64,000 nucleotides of DNA from Lachnobacterium bovis DSM 14045 (GCF_900107245.1 NZ_FNPG01000019.1:1-64000); one strand, 5' to 3'. Shown: positions 1 to 7,087, counted from the stretch's first letter. The notes: generated by a model not told the origin, from the letters alone. Made by a program: numbers and translations.

Positions 1-270
<270 letters not shown>

Positions 271-304
271 TTGTACATAATAATATAAAACTTTTTGTAC
301 ATAA
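271..304 (+). repeat. Short direct repeats in the IS21 terminal region
   Basis: TTGTACATAA occurs at 271-280, directly after the istB stop, and again at 295-304. Repeated short motifs near the ends are typical of IS21 family elements and act as transposase-binding sites. The assignment to transposase binding is inference. Confidence 0.5.
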
Positions 305-322
305 ATACTTGACACTTTATAC

Positions 323-1147
323 AAGCTTCAGGGCGAATTACGTATGGCTTTTCCCCAGTATCTTGGCATTTTTTCCAAGGTTACAATCAATACATCTCTT
401 GCATTATTGGAAACCTATACGTCTCCATCCGCTTTTCTTGAGGCAGACAAACAAGAGATTATTGACACCATTAAATCAACTGCACGTTTTGGACTTACAT
501 ATGCTCAGAATAAGTATAATGCCATTATTCAGGCTGCGCATGAAGCAAATGAATTCGGTTACATCATAGACAGCAACATCAAACGTATTCGCCTTTATAT
601 CAGTTTTATCCATAAATACGATGAAGAAATCAATAGTATTCTTGATGCCATGCATGAGCTTGTTGATGCCAATGAAGATACCGACTTTGTAAAACAGATT
701 CACTTAATTGAAACATTCAAAGGGGCCGGTTTCTTATCAGCTGTATCTCTCATGGGAGAGATTGGTGACTTTTCTGCATTTTCAAAGCCAAAGCAACTTT
801 TTGCTTACTTCGGTCTTGATCCTGCGGTAAAGCAATCCGGTAAATTTGACGGCACCAAAATTCAAATGTCTAAGCGTGGCTCTGCTATAGCCAGACGTGT
901 GATTCACACATTAACCTTACAAAGTATCAGTACCTCCAGTAAAGGTGAAGCCAAAAATCCGGTTCTTCGTGATTATTATCTCAAGAAATGTGAATCAAAA
1001 CCAAAACTCGTGGCAATGGGTGCAGTTTCACACAAGGTATGCAATATGATATTTGCAATACTCAGAGATAAAGAACCTTTTAAAATCATTACTCCACAAG
1101 AGCATATCAAACAATATAACGCTACTAAATGCGACATAGCCGCGTAA
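323..1147 (+). pseudogene. IS110-family transposase, 5'-truncated
   Basis: The frame enters at about 323 and is open to TAA at 1147, about 274 residues; the first ATG is at 344. It holds the C-terminal transposase_20 (IS116/IS110/IS902) domain, including the FKGAGFLSAVSLMGEIGDF segment and the Ser-bearing SKRGSAIARRVIH motif. IS110 transposases are around 400 residues and carry an N-terminal RuvC-like DEDD domain, which is absent here. The left edge coincides with the IS21 end, so the N-terminal half was probably separated by the IS21 insertion and may lie left of the window. As it stands the gene cannot encode a working transposase. Confidence 0.85.
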
Positions 1148-1267
1148 AATACTGTAGTTCCAACAAATCAATAGCTTATGAAAAAAAATATTTTCACCAA
1201 GGGGTAAGTGCGCCCTTTTTTAGGAGAAAAATATTTTTTATTTAGTTATTGACATTTATTAGCTGGA
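324..1267 (+). mobile_element. IS110-family element, right part
   Basis: The element comprises the truncated transposase and about 120 bases of 3' non-coding DNA. Its right boundary is placed near 1267 because from 1268 onward the sequence matches an independent locus at 7088-7144, so this marks the end of foreign DNA. IS110 elements insert without long terminal inverted repeats and carry structured non-coding ends. The left boundary is the junction with the IS21 element. Confidence 0.6.
1183..1238. other. Stem-loop in the IS110 3' non-coding region
   Basis: AAAAAATATTTT at 1183-1194 pairs perfectly with AAAATATTTTTT at 1227-1238, and an inner AAGGG/CCCTT pair adds a second stem. IS110-type elements encode a structured bridge RNA in a non-coding end; in the IS1111 group it lies 3' of the transposase. 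The stem could belong to such an RNA or be a simple terminator. The sequence shows only the inverted repeats. Confidence 0.4.
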
Positions 1268-1343
1268 CTCTCTCAATAATGAAAGTTTATTACAACAGTT
1301 ACAAAGCTGTCAACAAAAAACTTTCCGGTTCCGTAAAAAATTC
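1268..1343 (-). promoter_or_regulatory. Promoter remnant, copy of the one at 7088-7181
   Basis: On the minus strand a TTGACA (1308-1313) is followed 16-18 bases later by AATAAA/TAAACT. The block 1268-1323 closely matches 7088-7144, and the upstream GTAAAAAATTC is also shared with 7171-7181. In the second copy this promoter drives a 21-residue micro-gene; here the ribosome-binding site and gene are missing, replaced by IS110 sequence. The promoter now faces into the IS110 remnant, antisense to its transposase. Of the rest of 1148-1592, I see only this, the stem-loop and a weak gene fragment. Confidence 0.6.
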
Positions 1344-1428
1344 TAATCCCCACTCCTTTGCTACATCCATATACAAAATTTGGTCAGCTATCTCAAAATC
1401 CTATCTATAGCACCCACGATACATTTAG

Positions 1429-1560
1429 CTATAATTCAATGTTTTTTAACCAATCCATCCCGACTAATTTTTCACGCATGAATGAAATACAATCCTCTAA
1501 ATCAAGTTTAGAATTTCCTATGCCATTCACGATAGTGTAAATGAAAAGGATTATCAAAGA
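1429..1560 (-). pseudogene. Possible C-terminal gene fragment, unknown
   Basis: On the minus strand a frame ends at TAG (1429-1431) and reads YTIVNGIGNSKLDLEDCISF and onward to DWLKNIEL, with protein-like composition. Upstream the frame runs into AT-rich, less protein-like sequence and has no convincing ribosome-binding site. It may be the tail of a lost gene. I do not recognise the family and coincidence is possible. Confidence 0.25.
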
Positions 1561-1592
1561 GGATATAAAATCAAATGATTTCAAATAGGGGA

Positions 1593-1621
1593 TTAACAAT
1601 TGCATAATTGCAATTTATAAT
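1593..1621 (+). promoter_or_regulatory. Promoter with a perfect inverted repeat in its spacer
   Basis: A -35 box TTAACA (1593-1598) and a -10 box TATAAT (1616-1621) are separated by exactly 17 bases. The spacer is filled by a perfect inverted repeat, AATTGCA-TAAT-TGCAATT (1598-1615), placed where a bound repressor would block RNA polymerase. It lies 50 bases upstream of the small gene at 1671 and probably controls the operon to 2515. The boxes and the palindrome are seen; the regulator is unknown. Confidence 0.65.
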
Positions 1622-1670
1622 AATGTTGTGAGTTTGCAAACATCACATGTTCAGAAAGGAAGGAGCAAGC

Positions 1671-1736
1671 ATGAATTGGAATAAAATGGTGTCTAATCTT
1701 ATGAATCAGGTTTACTCATTTCAGAATGACGCATGA
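1671..1736 (+). CDS. 21-residue leader peptide
   Basis: A strong ribosome-binding site AAAGGAAGGAG precedes ATG at 1671. The frame encodes MNWNKMVSNLMNQVYSFQND plus a final Ala and stops at TGA 1734-1736. The stop overlaps an ATG in ATGA at 1733, and the ribosome-binding site of the next gene (GAAAGGAA) begins at the stop, so translation of this peptide could be coupled to the gene at 1754. The peptide is amphipathic rather than clearly membrane-spanning and has no known relatives that I recognise. It may be a leader peptide, a small signalling peptide, or the beginning of a once longer gene. Confidence 0.5.
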   Translation: MNWNKMVSNLMNQVYSFQNDA

Positions 1737-1753
1737 GAAAGGAACGGTGTGAT

Positions 1754-2191
1754 ATGGGAGATTTTTTTCAGGGAAAAGACGAACGTATTGTAGATGGCAC
1801 TCGATATACAAGATATCTCGATTTGGACAAATGGTATGGCATTGTGGTTCCTAAGGATGAAAACGCATATAATGAGATGTGTGACTATAAAGTATGGGAT
1901 GACAATGAATGGGATATAAGAGATATTTACTGGTTTATGAAATTTCACGAAGACAAGTTTTATCTTATGGAGAAATACTTATTTAATTTCATAGACGCAG
2001 AATGTAATCTGTTGATCAATATGTATGAAGAGGAGTGGATAGAAGGAGATAATTTGAAAAAAACTCTTGAGATAACTGATCGCATGATTAACAATTCAGA
2101 TAATGAGGAATTTCTTGAACTGGCAAAGGAGTTTCGCAACCTTGTTCTGAAGGCAATTGAAGTCAATACATGTGTGGGGTGCTTTTTCTAA
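1754..2191 (+). CDS. Hypothetical protein, 145 residues
   Basis: The start at 1754 (MGDFFQGKDE) is preferred because AAAGGA lies about 10 bases upstream; an in-frame ATG at 1733 overlaps the stop of the leader peptide but has no ribosome-binding site. The protein is acidic, soluble, rich in Trp, Asp and Glu, with no signal peptide or membrane segment. A Trp-rich segment (KWYGIVV to WDIRDIYWFMKF) is followed by helical sequence. It is second in a compact three-gene unit and ends exactly where the next gene begins. The family is not recognised. Small acidic proteins in such islands are often immunity proteins, but no toxin is adjacent. Confidence 0.65.
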   Translation: MGDFFQGKDERIVDGTRYTRYLDLDKWYGIVVPKDENAYNEMCDYKVWDDNEWDIRDIYWFMKFHEDKFYLMEKYLFNFIDAECNLLINMYEEEWIEGDNLKKTLEITDRMINNSDNEEFLELAKEFRNLVLKAIEVNTCVGCFF

Positions 2192-2515
2192 ATGAGTGAA
2201 GAAAAGATATTCTTTCAGGACTTCCTGTTCAAAAATATGCCAGTTGATGAGCAGGACTATCCAACTATAGAACTCCAGTGTCTTCCAGAAGGTACAGATA
2301 TTAGCAATTATATGGTCGTATCATTTGATGCTATGCTTAAAATGAATAAGCCGGTGGAATGGGAAATGCTATTTAAGCAAACTGGGAATAAGGATGTATG
2401 TATCAAGGATGATGTGGTGATAAATAATTCCGAAATGGAACCATACAAATTGTTTTATTTCAAGACATATTATTACAATATCTTGAAGCATAGCCGGAAT
2501 CTATATGTTTTCTAA
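2192..2515 (+). CDS. Hypothetical protein, 107 residues
   Basis: ATG at 2192 follows the preceding TAA (2189-2191) without any gap, so the two genes are almost certainly co-translated. The upstream site is a weak GGGGTG. The protein is acidic and soluble, with an aromatic C-terminus (LFYFKTYYYNILKHSRNLYVF region) and no membrane segment. I recognise no domain. It ends the operon that begins at the promoter at 1593. A role linked to the 145-residue protein is inferred only from the arrangement. Confidence 0.65.
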   Translation: MSEEKIFFQDFLFKNMPVDEQDYPTIELQCLPEGTDISNYMVVSFDAMLKMNKPVEWEMLFKQTGNKDVCIKDDVVINNSEMEPYKLFYFKTYYYNILKHSRNLYVF

Positions 2516-2567
2516 CGGAATACTCAACCGTGTAATTCAAATCCGGGCTTGCAATCGAAATCGAAAC

Positions 2568-2611
2568 ATAAAAAGGCTCTCTTACTACCGATAATGGCAG
2601 TATGGGAGCCT
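2568..2611 (-). terminator. Intrinsic terminator for the reductase remnant
   Basis: AGGCTC (2574-2579) pairs with GAGCCT (2606-2611), with extra pairing toward the loop. On the minus strand the stem is followed by TTTTTATG, so it serves leftward transcription from the gene at 2674-2937. It could partly stop the plus-strand operon too, but the T-tract on that side is poor. Confidence 0.65.
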
Positions 2612-2673
2612 CTGTTATTTGCAATTTTTTCAACATCTATTTAATATGTTCTTTATTATCTCTGATAGCGACT

Positions 2674-2937
2674 TTATAGAGATGATGCCATATCTTTTAT
2701 TCTGCTCATCACGTTCTTGTCATGATTTGTAAAGATGCCCATTCCCTCCAAGCCCAGATAGCCGAGGAAATCGCCATCGTATGAGAACTTTGCTCCATCG
2801 TACATATTGTCATCTCCGGAGCTGAGGAACATAGCAACCTTCTTCAATGTGGCAGGTGCGGCCTGATGAAATGTCTTTACCATTCTAGCTGTATTACCGT
2901 TCGGTCTGGGACTGCCATTCAACACAAGAATTTTCAT
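2674..2937 (-). pseudogene. Flavodoxin-like NADPH-dependent FMN reductase, internally deleted
   Basis: The N-terminus MKILVLNGSPRPNGNTARMV is the flavin-phosphate-binding start of the NADPH-dependent FMN reductase/flavodoxin-fold family. Residue 25 onward jumps directly to the family's C-terminal part (KKVAMFLSSGDDNMYDGAKF, then FLGYLGLEGMGIF). The product is 87 residues against roughly 180-200 in the family, so the central flavin-binding core is gone by an in-frame deletion. The frame has stayed open, and a terminator follows. It is most likely a non-functional remnant. Confidence 0.75.
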
Positions 2938-2968
2938 AATGTCATCAACAATCCTCCTCTTTTAAACA

Positions 2969-3475
2969 TTATATTCCGAACCTCGTATCAAGTTGATTGG
3001 ATTCTGTTTTACCATTAAAATACAAAATGTACTGATTATCATTTTGCTCTTCACCGCTAATTACTGCTTCCACTTGAGTAGCTTTCCATGTAACTTGACA
3101 CAAATCAGAACTGGCATTTGCCCCATCAGCTGCTATATCAAAAGAATACTTTGCAATCGTTCCTGCTTTATCTTGAAGAACTAATCTGGCATGTGTATGT
3201 CCAAATGGCCAATCCGGATCTCCTACCTGTTGGAATAATAATTCATATTTTCCATCCGGTGATGTATATGAAGCTACATCATGTATTTTGTACTTTGTTG
3301 TATATATAAAACTTCCAGCTAAAATCATAATTAGAATATTGAAGAATGCCACCATCCCCAGAATAACTCTAACCGCTGGTTTCTTTATGGCTTTACAGCA
3401 TAACATAGAAATAAATGTTGCTATGAATGCTATAACAAAAATCATTTTATTCGCCTCTATCTTTGTCTTTTTCAC
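2969..3475 (-). CDS. Membrane-anchored hypothetical protein, 168 residues
   Basis: Two hydrophobic segments (about residues 11-27 and 35-57) precede a soluble domain predicted outside the cell. That domain contains SYTSPDGKYELLFQQVGDPD and WPFGHTHARLVL, a pattern of small beta-rich clostridial proteins of unknown function. No catalytic residues can be assigned. ATG at 3475 is the first start; Met11 is an alternative. It lies 31 bases upstream of the truncated reductase on the same strand. Its function is unknown. Confidence 0.6.
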   Translation of the reverse strand: MKKTKIEANKMIFVIAFIATFISMLCCKAIKKPAVRVILGMVAFFNILIMILAGSFIYTTKYKIHDVASYTSPDGKYELLFQQVGDPDWPFGHTHARLVLQDKAGTIAKYSFDIAADGANASSDLCQVTWKATQVEAVISGEEQNDNQYILYFNGKTESNQLDTRFGI

Positions 3476-3482
3476 TCTAAGA

Positions 3483-3611
3483 AATTCTCTCTGTAAGTAG
3501 CCTTGGCCTCAGCGCTGGTCAGATCCAACTCGTCCATATCCACTTTAACCTAGATATGATGCTTCGCTTCAGATAGTTTGGACAAAAGACATACCGTCTT
3601 CACATATGAAA
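3483..3611 (-). pseudogene. Remnant of an RlmD-type methyltransferase C-terminus
   Basis: The minus-strand frame reads VKTVCLLSKLSEAKHHI, then a TAG stop, then VKVDMDELDLTSAEAKATY before homology ends. In Lachnospiraceae, RlmD-like methyltransferases often end in a VETVCLLS motif followed by a KVDMDELDLTSAEAKATY tail. The stop stands where a Glu (GAG) would be expected. Only this small piece remains, with no catalytic domain. An intact RlmD gene lies at 12838-14334 and lacks this tail. The identification rests on the remembered motif. Confidence 0.6.
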
Positions 3612-3641
3612 TGTAGGCTATTTTATAAAAAGAGGTATATT

Positions 3642-4444
3642 ATGTCCAACAAAAACATTACCACAATCCCCGTAAAAAAGAAATACGAAGGAGCAAAAAT
3701 GGTAGGTATTTATTGCCGTGTTAGTTCAACAAAGAAGGATCAAATCAAAAGCTTAGCTGCTCAGATTTCAGCATTAACTAATTATGTTGCTCTTCTATCA
3801 GGACATGTTTTATATGATACATATTTTGATATTGCATCAGGCTCGACACTTGAAGGTCGCCCTGGTTTCAAACGCTTATTAGCAGACTGCGAATCTGGCC
3901 AAATTCTATTTGTTCTCACCAAAAGTGCTAGTCGTTTCAGCAGAGATATCGTTATCGCTTTACAAGCAATTCAAAAACTTGCCACCACAGGTGTTACAGT
4001 TCATTTCGAAGCAGAAGGAATAGATTCTAATACTCCTGATTTATATACTCATCTTACTGCACATCTAGCTGTTGCCGAAATGGAACATCAAAGTAGAAGC
4101 GAAAACATTACTTGGGGAATTCGCTCTTCTGCCGAACAAGGTACTTCTAAAATTTATAACCAAAAATGCTTAGTAATGTAAAATATATTGGTGACTCATA
4201 TGTAAACACAACTGAAGGCGAATATCATTATTCAAACCATCATCCTGCTATTATTTTACCTAAAATATTTGACACCGTTCAATCCATAAAAGTATCTCGA
4301 AGCAATATCATCGAAAATCCAGATGGTACTACTTCGAAAAAGCATACTAAATACAGCGGGAAACGTGTTGTTCACGAAACTGTTGACATTGAACAGTTGA
4401 AATATGATTTAGGATTTGAAGAAATAATACCGCCTCAAGATTAA
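3642..4444 (+). pseudogene. Large serine recombinase, deleted and frameshifted
   Basis: The start at 3642 (MSNKNITTIP) has an AAAAGAGG site. The N-terminal resolvase domain is complete, with the YCRVSS motif carrying the nucleophilic Ser, and the Arg-rich TKSASRFSRD helix. At about 4165-4181 the frame ends in QKCLVM, while a second frame (4166-4444) continues with VKYIGDSYVNT and a recombinase-domain tail. Serine integrases of this type have around 450-550 residues, so most of the DNA-binding region has been deleted. It probably represents a former integrative element. The remaining protein should be inactive. Confidence 0.8.
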
Positions 4445-4761
4445 TCTGTAATATCTTTCGTAATATAGTCTTCAATCACAAAATCATTATTATTAATTGA
4501 CTGCAATTTCTGAACTATTTGCTTAATTATGCCATTCATCTCTTCATACGCTGCCTTATATCCATCCTCATCAAAAACACATGCGCTATCGTCTTCATTA
4601 AATGAATAAAAAGAATCATATAGATTTCTTGCTTGTTCATTCAGTTTTTTTAAATCTTCATTGCTATCGATTAATGGATATTTCCTTCTTATAAATCCCT
4701 CTTCATCGTATACCCATATAGGGCCATGAAGATACTCATTCATCAATTTGATTGTATACAT
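4441..4761 (-). CDS. Hypothetical protein, 106 residues
   Basis: The protein is acidic and soluble with no signal peptide or membrane helix; the middle (FNEDDSACVFDEDGYKAAYEE) suggests alpha/beta structure. It ends 4 bases inside the broken recombinase on the opposite strand. It lies 12 bases downstream of the stop at 4774 and borrows the AAGGATAAG sequence around that stop as ribosome-binding site, so it belongs to the XRE-RhuM transcription unit. The same upstream sequence precedes kptA at 9153. I recognise no family. Confidence 0.55.
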   Translation of the reverse strand: MYTIKLMNEYLHGPIWVYDEEGFIRRKYPLIDSNEDLKKLNEQARNLYDSFYSFNEDDSACVFDEDGYKAAYEEMNGIIKQIVQKLQSINNNDFVIEDYITKDITD

Positions 4762-4773
4762 TATAACTTATCC

Positions 4774-4821
4774 TTATTTTCCGTATTTTTCTTTTAATCT
4801 AATTTCTTCAAACTCAATCAT
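4774..4821 (-). pseudogene. 15-residue remnant of a small conserved gene
   Basis: ATG at 4821 overlaps the RhuM stop in ATGA, and the frame encodes MIEFEEIRLKEKYGK before TAA at 4774-4776. The same C-terminal sequence and flanking bases occur at 9168-9215, where more of the gene survives in broken form. It is therefore a 3' stump of a small gene of unknown function, still in place for translational coupling to RhuM. Confidence 0.5.
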
Positions 4822-5831
4822 TTCTTAGTTGCTCTTTTTCTCTTCTTCACTTCTTTTTCCAGACCTTTGACACTTTTAAGATACTCTTCTTCCACCGGAG
4901 ATAATGTAATCTCCTGATACTTTCGATATTCCGCCTTTGCCTTCTTTATTGCCTCATCATGACTTACTTTACCAGAATCTTCAAGGAGCTTTCTGTTCCC
5001 AGATGTAAGAATAGAATCCAATTGTTCAACATAATCAATCATATACATCGGCTTATGCTCAATAGCATTAATCTCAGCCAAATCAAAATAACCGGATACA
5101 AGGTTATTCAGGATCTTTAACTCATCCTCTTTCAGATAATTCTTCGCCACCCCAATATCCTTCAATGCGGGCAGTTCTCCTGAAAATGAAGTTAATCCCA
5201 TAAAAGGCTTATTAGCATCTGCTCTTTCATAAATTACTTCTGCCGCAGTATGACCGTGTGCCGCGTAATGAAGCTTATTCTGAACAATCTTAAAAAACTG
5301 TATAGACTCATCACTCTTTGGATTGTAATCAACACTGGTTGCATACAAATCCAGAACCTGACGATAAAGAACTTTTTCTGATGAACGGATATCTCGAATC
5401 CTATCAAGAAGTTCTTTCCAGTAATTACCACCGCCATTTCCCTTTAGGCGCTCGTCATCAATTGTGAATCCCTTGATTATATATTCTTTCAAACGTTGAG
5501 TAGCCCACTTGCGAAAATGCGTCGCTGTTGAAGATTTAACTCGATAACCCAAAGAAATTATCATATCAAGGTTATAAAATGGTAGTTCTCTTGTGACCTG
5601 TCTATTTCCTTCCATCCGAACCTGTCGGAATTTCCGACAGGTTGAACTTTCATCTAATTCATCTTCTTTGTAAATATTCTTAATATGATCAACTACGTTT
5701 GTTCTTGATGTTTGAAACAACTCTGCCATCTGTTGCTGTGTCAGCCATACAGTTTCATCCTCCATTTTAACATCCAGCTTAGTCAATCCGTCCTCTGTCT
5801 GATAAATAATGATTTCTCCATAATTATCCAT
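4818..5831 (-). CDS. RhuM family protein
   Basis: The start at 5831 (MDNYGEIIIYQTEDG) has AAGGAG nine bases upstream; the ATG at 5855 has no such site. The 337-residue product matches the RhuM family: a winged-helix-like N-terminus (VWLTQQQMAELFQTSRTNV), the conserved RELPFYNLDMIISLGYRV block, and a C-terminal Fic/DOC-like half with YAAHGHTAAEVIYERADANK. The C-terminus is a Lys-rich helical tail. RhuM was named as a Salmonella virulence-associated protein and is often found next to restriction or toxin genes; its activity is unknown. It follows the XRE regulator by 34 bases. Confidence 0.85.
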   Translation of the reverse strand: MDNYGEIIIYQTEDGLTKLDVKMEDETVWLTQQQMAELFQTSRTNVVDHIKNIYKEDELDESSTCRKFRQVRMEGNRQVTRELPFYNLDMIISLGYRVKSSTATHFRKWATQRLKEYIIKGFTIDDERLKGNGGGNYWKELLDRIRDIRSSEKVLYRQVLDLYATSVDYNPKSDESIQFFKIVQNKLHYAAHGHTAAEVIYERADANKPFMGLTSFSGELPALKDIGVAKNYLKEDELKILNNLVSGYFDLAEINAIEHKPMYMIDYVEQLDSILTSGNRKLLEDSGKVSHDEAIKKAKAEYRKYQEITLSPVEEEYLKSVKGLEKEVKKRKRATKK

Positions 5832-5865
5832 ATTTTTCTGCTCCTTAGTTTTCATTCAAAAAATT

Positions 5866-6225
5866 CTACATTTCTTCAAGGCTCTCTATCTTCTTCAGTG
5901 CCTCCATATAATCCATAAGACGCTTCTGCTGTTCTTCCTTAAGGTTATGATAATCTTCAATCATCTTAACATCCCCAGGAGTAAATTTGCTTTCAGGACT
6001 TGCAGCTGCAATTTCCTCTTCATCCTCAATTCCTTTACCCGTAAGCAATTGTTCTGGTGTAATCTGTAATACGTTGCAAATGTCCATTATCTTTTCTACA
6101 GTAGGATTGGTCTTTCTCTTTTTCCATTCACTTATGGTACTAGTAGAAATTCCCACCTGTTTTGCAAACTCCGCTTGAGTCATATTGCGTTCTTTCAAAA
6201 CCTTTATAATTCTTTCACTGATAAT
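5866..6225 (-). CDS. XRE-family transcriptional regulator
   Basis: The start at 6225 (MIISERIIKVL) has a GAGGT site eight bases upstream; an in-frame ATG at 6249 is less likely. Residues 5-58 form a Cro/C1-type helix-turn-helix (MTQAEFAKQVGISTSTISEW). The C-terminal half is acidic and helical (FTPGDVKMIEDYHNLKEEQQ) and probably dimerises. It is first in the unit with RhuM and likely controls it. A degraded copy of its C-terminus lies at 9326-9400. The upstream region 6250-6438 has AT-rich promoter-like sequence but no other recognisable gene. Confidence 0.85.
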   Translation of the reverse strand: MISERIIKVLKERNMTQAEFAKQVGISTSTISEWKKRKTNPTVEKIMDICNVLQITPEQLLTGKGIEDEEEIAAASPESKFTPGDVKMIEDYHNLKEEQQKRLMDYMEALKKIESLEEM

Positions 6226-6438
6226 CATGAGTGATACCTCGCTTGTCATTCACTTATATAACATTCATATTAGTGAATTCATTATATCACACCTCATGCT
6301 ATCCTTCAATGCTCTGGCTTCATTTTCTTATCACGAACTTTCCAGGTGCCTGAACGCAATCTTTTTTCCGCATAGCAAAAGCGCACTTATGCCTACTATT
6401 AAGTAAAGCACAAGCGCGCCCTTAGTTTCTAACGATTA

Positions 6439-6882
6439 TTATACATTCATAACAAGTTCAATTTCATCTTCATCCTCAACTCCCGTAACCGAAAAACCAA
6501 TGTTTTCATATAGCGCTTTGGCTACATAATTATTTTTATTACAGGTTAGTGCAATTCTGCTAGAATCACCGAATGGTTTTGCTTTTATATATTCAATAAC
6601 TTGGTTAAGCGCAGCTCTACCATAACCTTTACCTTGCAAAGATTCATCAATCATCATATGCCAAATATCATACTCAGGTACATCATAATCATATATCACC
6701 ATAACATACCCAACCATCTTTTCATCAACATATATCCCAAAGGGCTGGCATTGATTCCTATATACATAAGCCTGCGCTAGACTTCGTACCGGATGAGAAA
6801 CATACTCCTCTTGTCCTTTAGCTAACTTAAGATTAAATGCATCTACAAAATTGTCCTCGTTAATTCCCTTCAAACTAATCAT
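6439..6882 (-). CDS. GNAT acetyltransferase, BltD/PaiA-like
   Basis: The 147-residue protein is a single GNAT domain. Strand beta4 and the acetyl-CoA pyrophosphate loop are visible as DIWHMMIDESLQGKGYGRAA (Q-x-x-G-x-G motif), followed by the NNYVAKALYENIGFSVTG block typical of the fold. The N-terminal part resembles spermine/spermidine or diamine acetyltransferases such as BltD, but GNAT substrates cannot be read from sequence. An AGGAAAA site precedes ATG at 6882. It stands alone between the XRE gene and the micro-gene at 7009. Confidence 0.8.
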   Translation of the reverse strand: MISLKGINEDNFVDAFNLKLAKGQEEYVSHPVRSLAQAYVYRNQCQPFGIYVDEKMVGYVMVIYDYDVPEYDIWHMMIDESLQGKGYGRAALNQVIEYIKAKPFGDSSRIALTCNKNNYVAKALYENIGFSVTGVEDEDEIELVMNV

Positions 6883-6964
6883 AGTTTTCCTCCATAAATA
6901 TTCTAGTTAACTGATTCCTTTGATCTTGTATGAATATCTACGAAAGCCATGACTCTTTTTCAAT

Positions 6965-6992
6965 AAAAAAAGCCGTGGCAAAAGTCCACGGC
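6965..6992 (-). terminator. Intrinsic terminator of the micro-gene
   Basis: GCCGTGG (6972-6978) pairs perfectly with CCACGGC (6986-6992) around a 7-base loop. On the minus strand the stem is followed by TTTTTTTATT. It ends the short transcript of the peptide gene at 7009-7074, only 16 bases after its stop codon. Confidence 0.8.
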
Positions 6993-7008
6993 ATCTAATC
7001 ATAATAAA

Positions 7009-7074
7009 TTAAACAAAAATCACCGCGGTCTTCATGAGATATTCAGGTATAGTATTTATTCCACTTGTTATCAT
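7009..7074 (-). CDS. 21-residue peptide micro-gene
   Basis: ATG at 7074 is preceded by a near-perfect GAGAGGAGGTG ribosome-binding site. The frame encodes MITSGINTIPEYLMKTAVIF plus a final Val and stops at TAA 7009-7011. Its own promoter lies just upstream and a strong terminator just downstream, so it is a stand-alone transcription unit of about 130 bases. The C-terminal half is moderately hydrophobic. It could be a small toxin, a signalling peptide, or a minor product of a regulatory RNA. A second copy of the promoter alone lies at 1268-1343. No relative is recognised. Confidence 0.55.
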   Translation of the reverse strand: MITSGINTIPEYLMKTAVIFV

Positions 7075-7087
7075 AATGAAGCACCTC

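Noticed and set aside
1358-1540. A 60-residue plus-strand frame
   Set aside because: No ribosome-binding site and low-complexity composition; the minus strand of the same stretch gives the more protein-like reading, recorded as a weak fragment.
6345-6425. GC-richer stretch with GCGCACTT and GCGCGCCC motifs resembling the IS110 stem region near 1200
   Set aside because: The shared motif is only about ten bases and the context differs; a minus-strand reading gives only a short protein-like tail. Not enough to call an element end.
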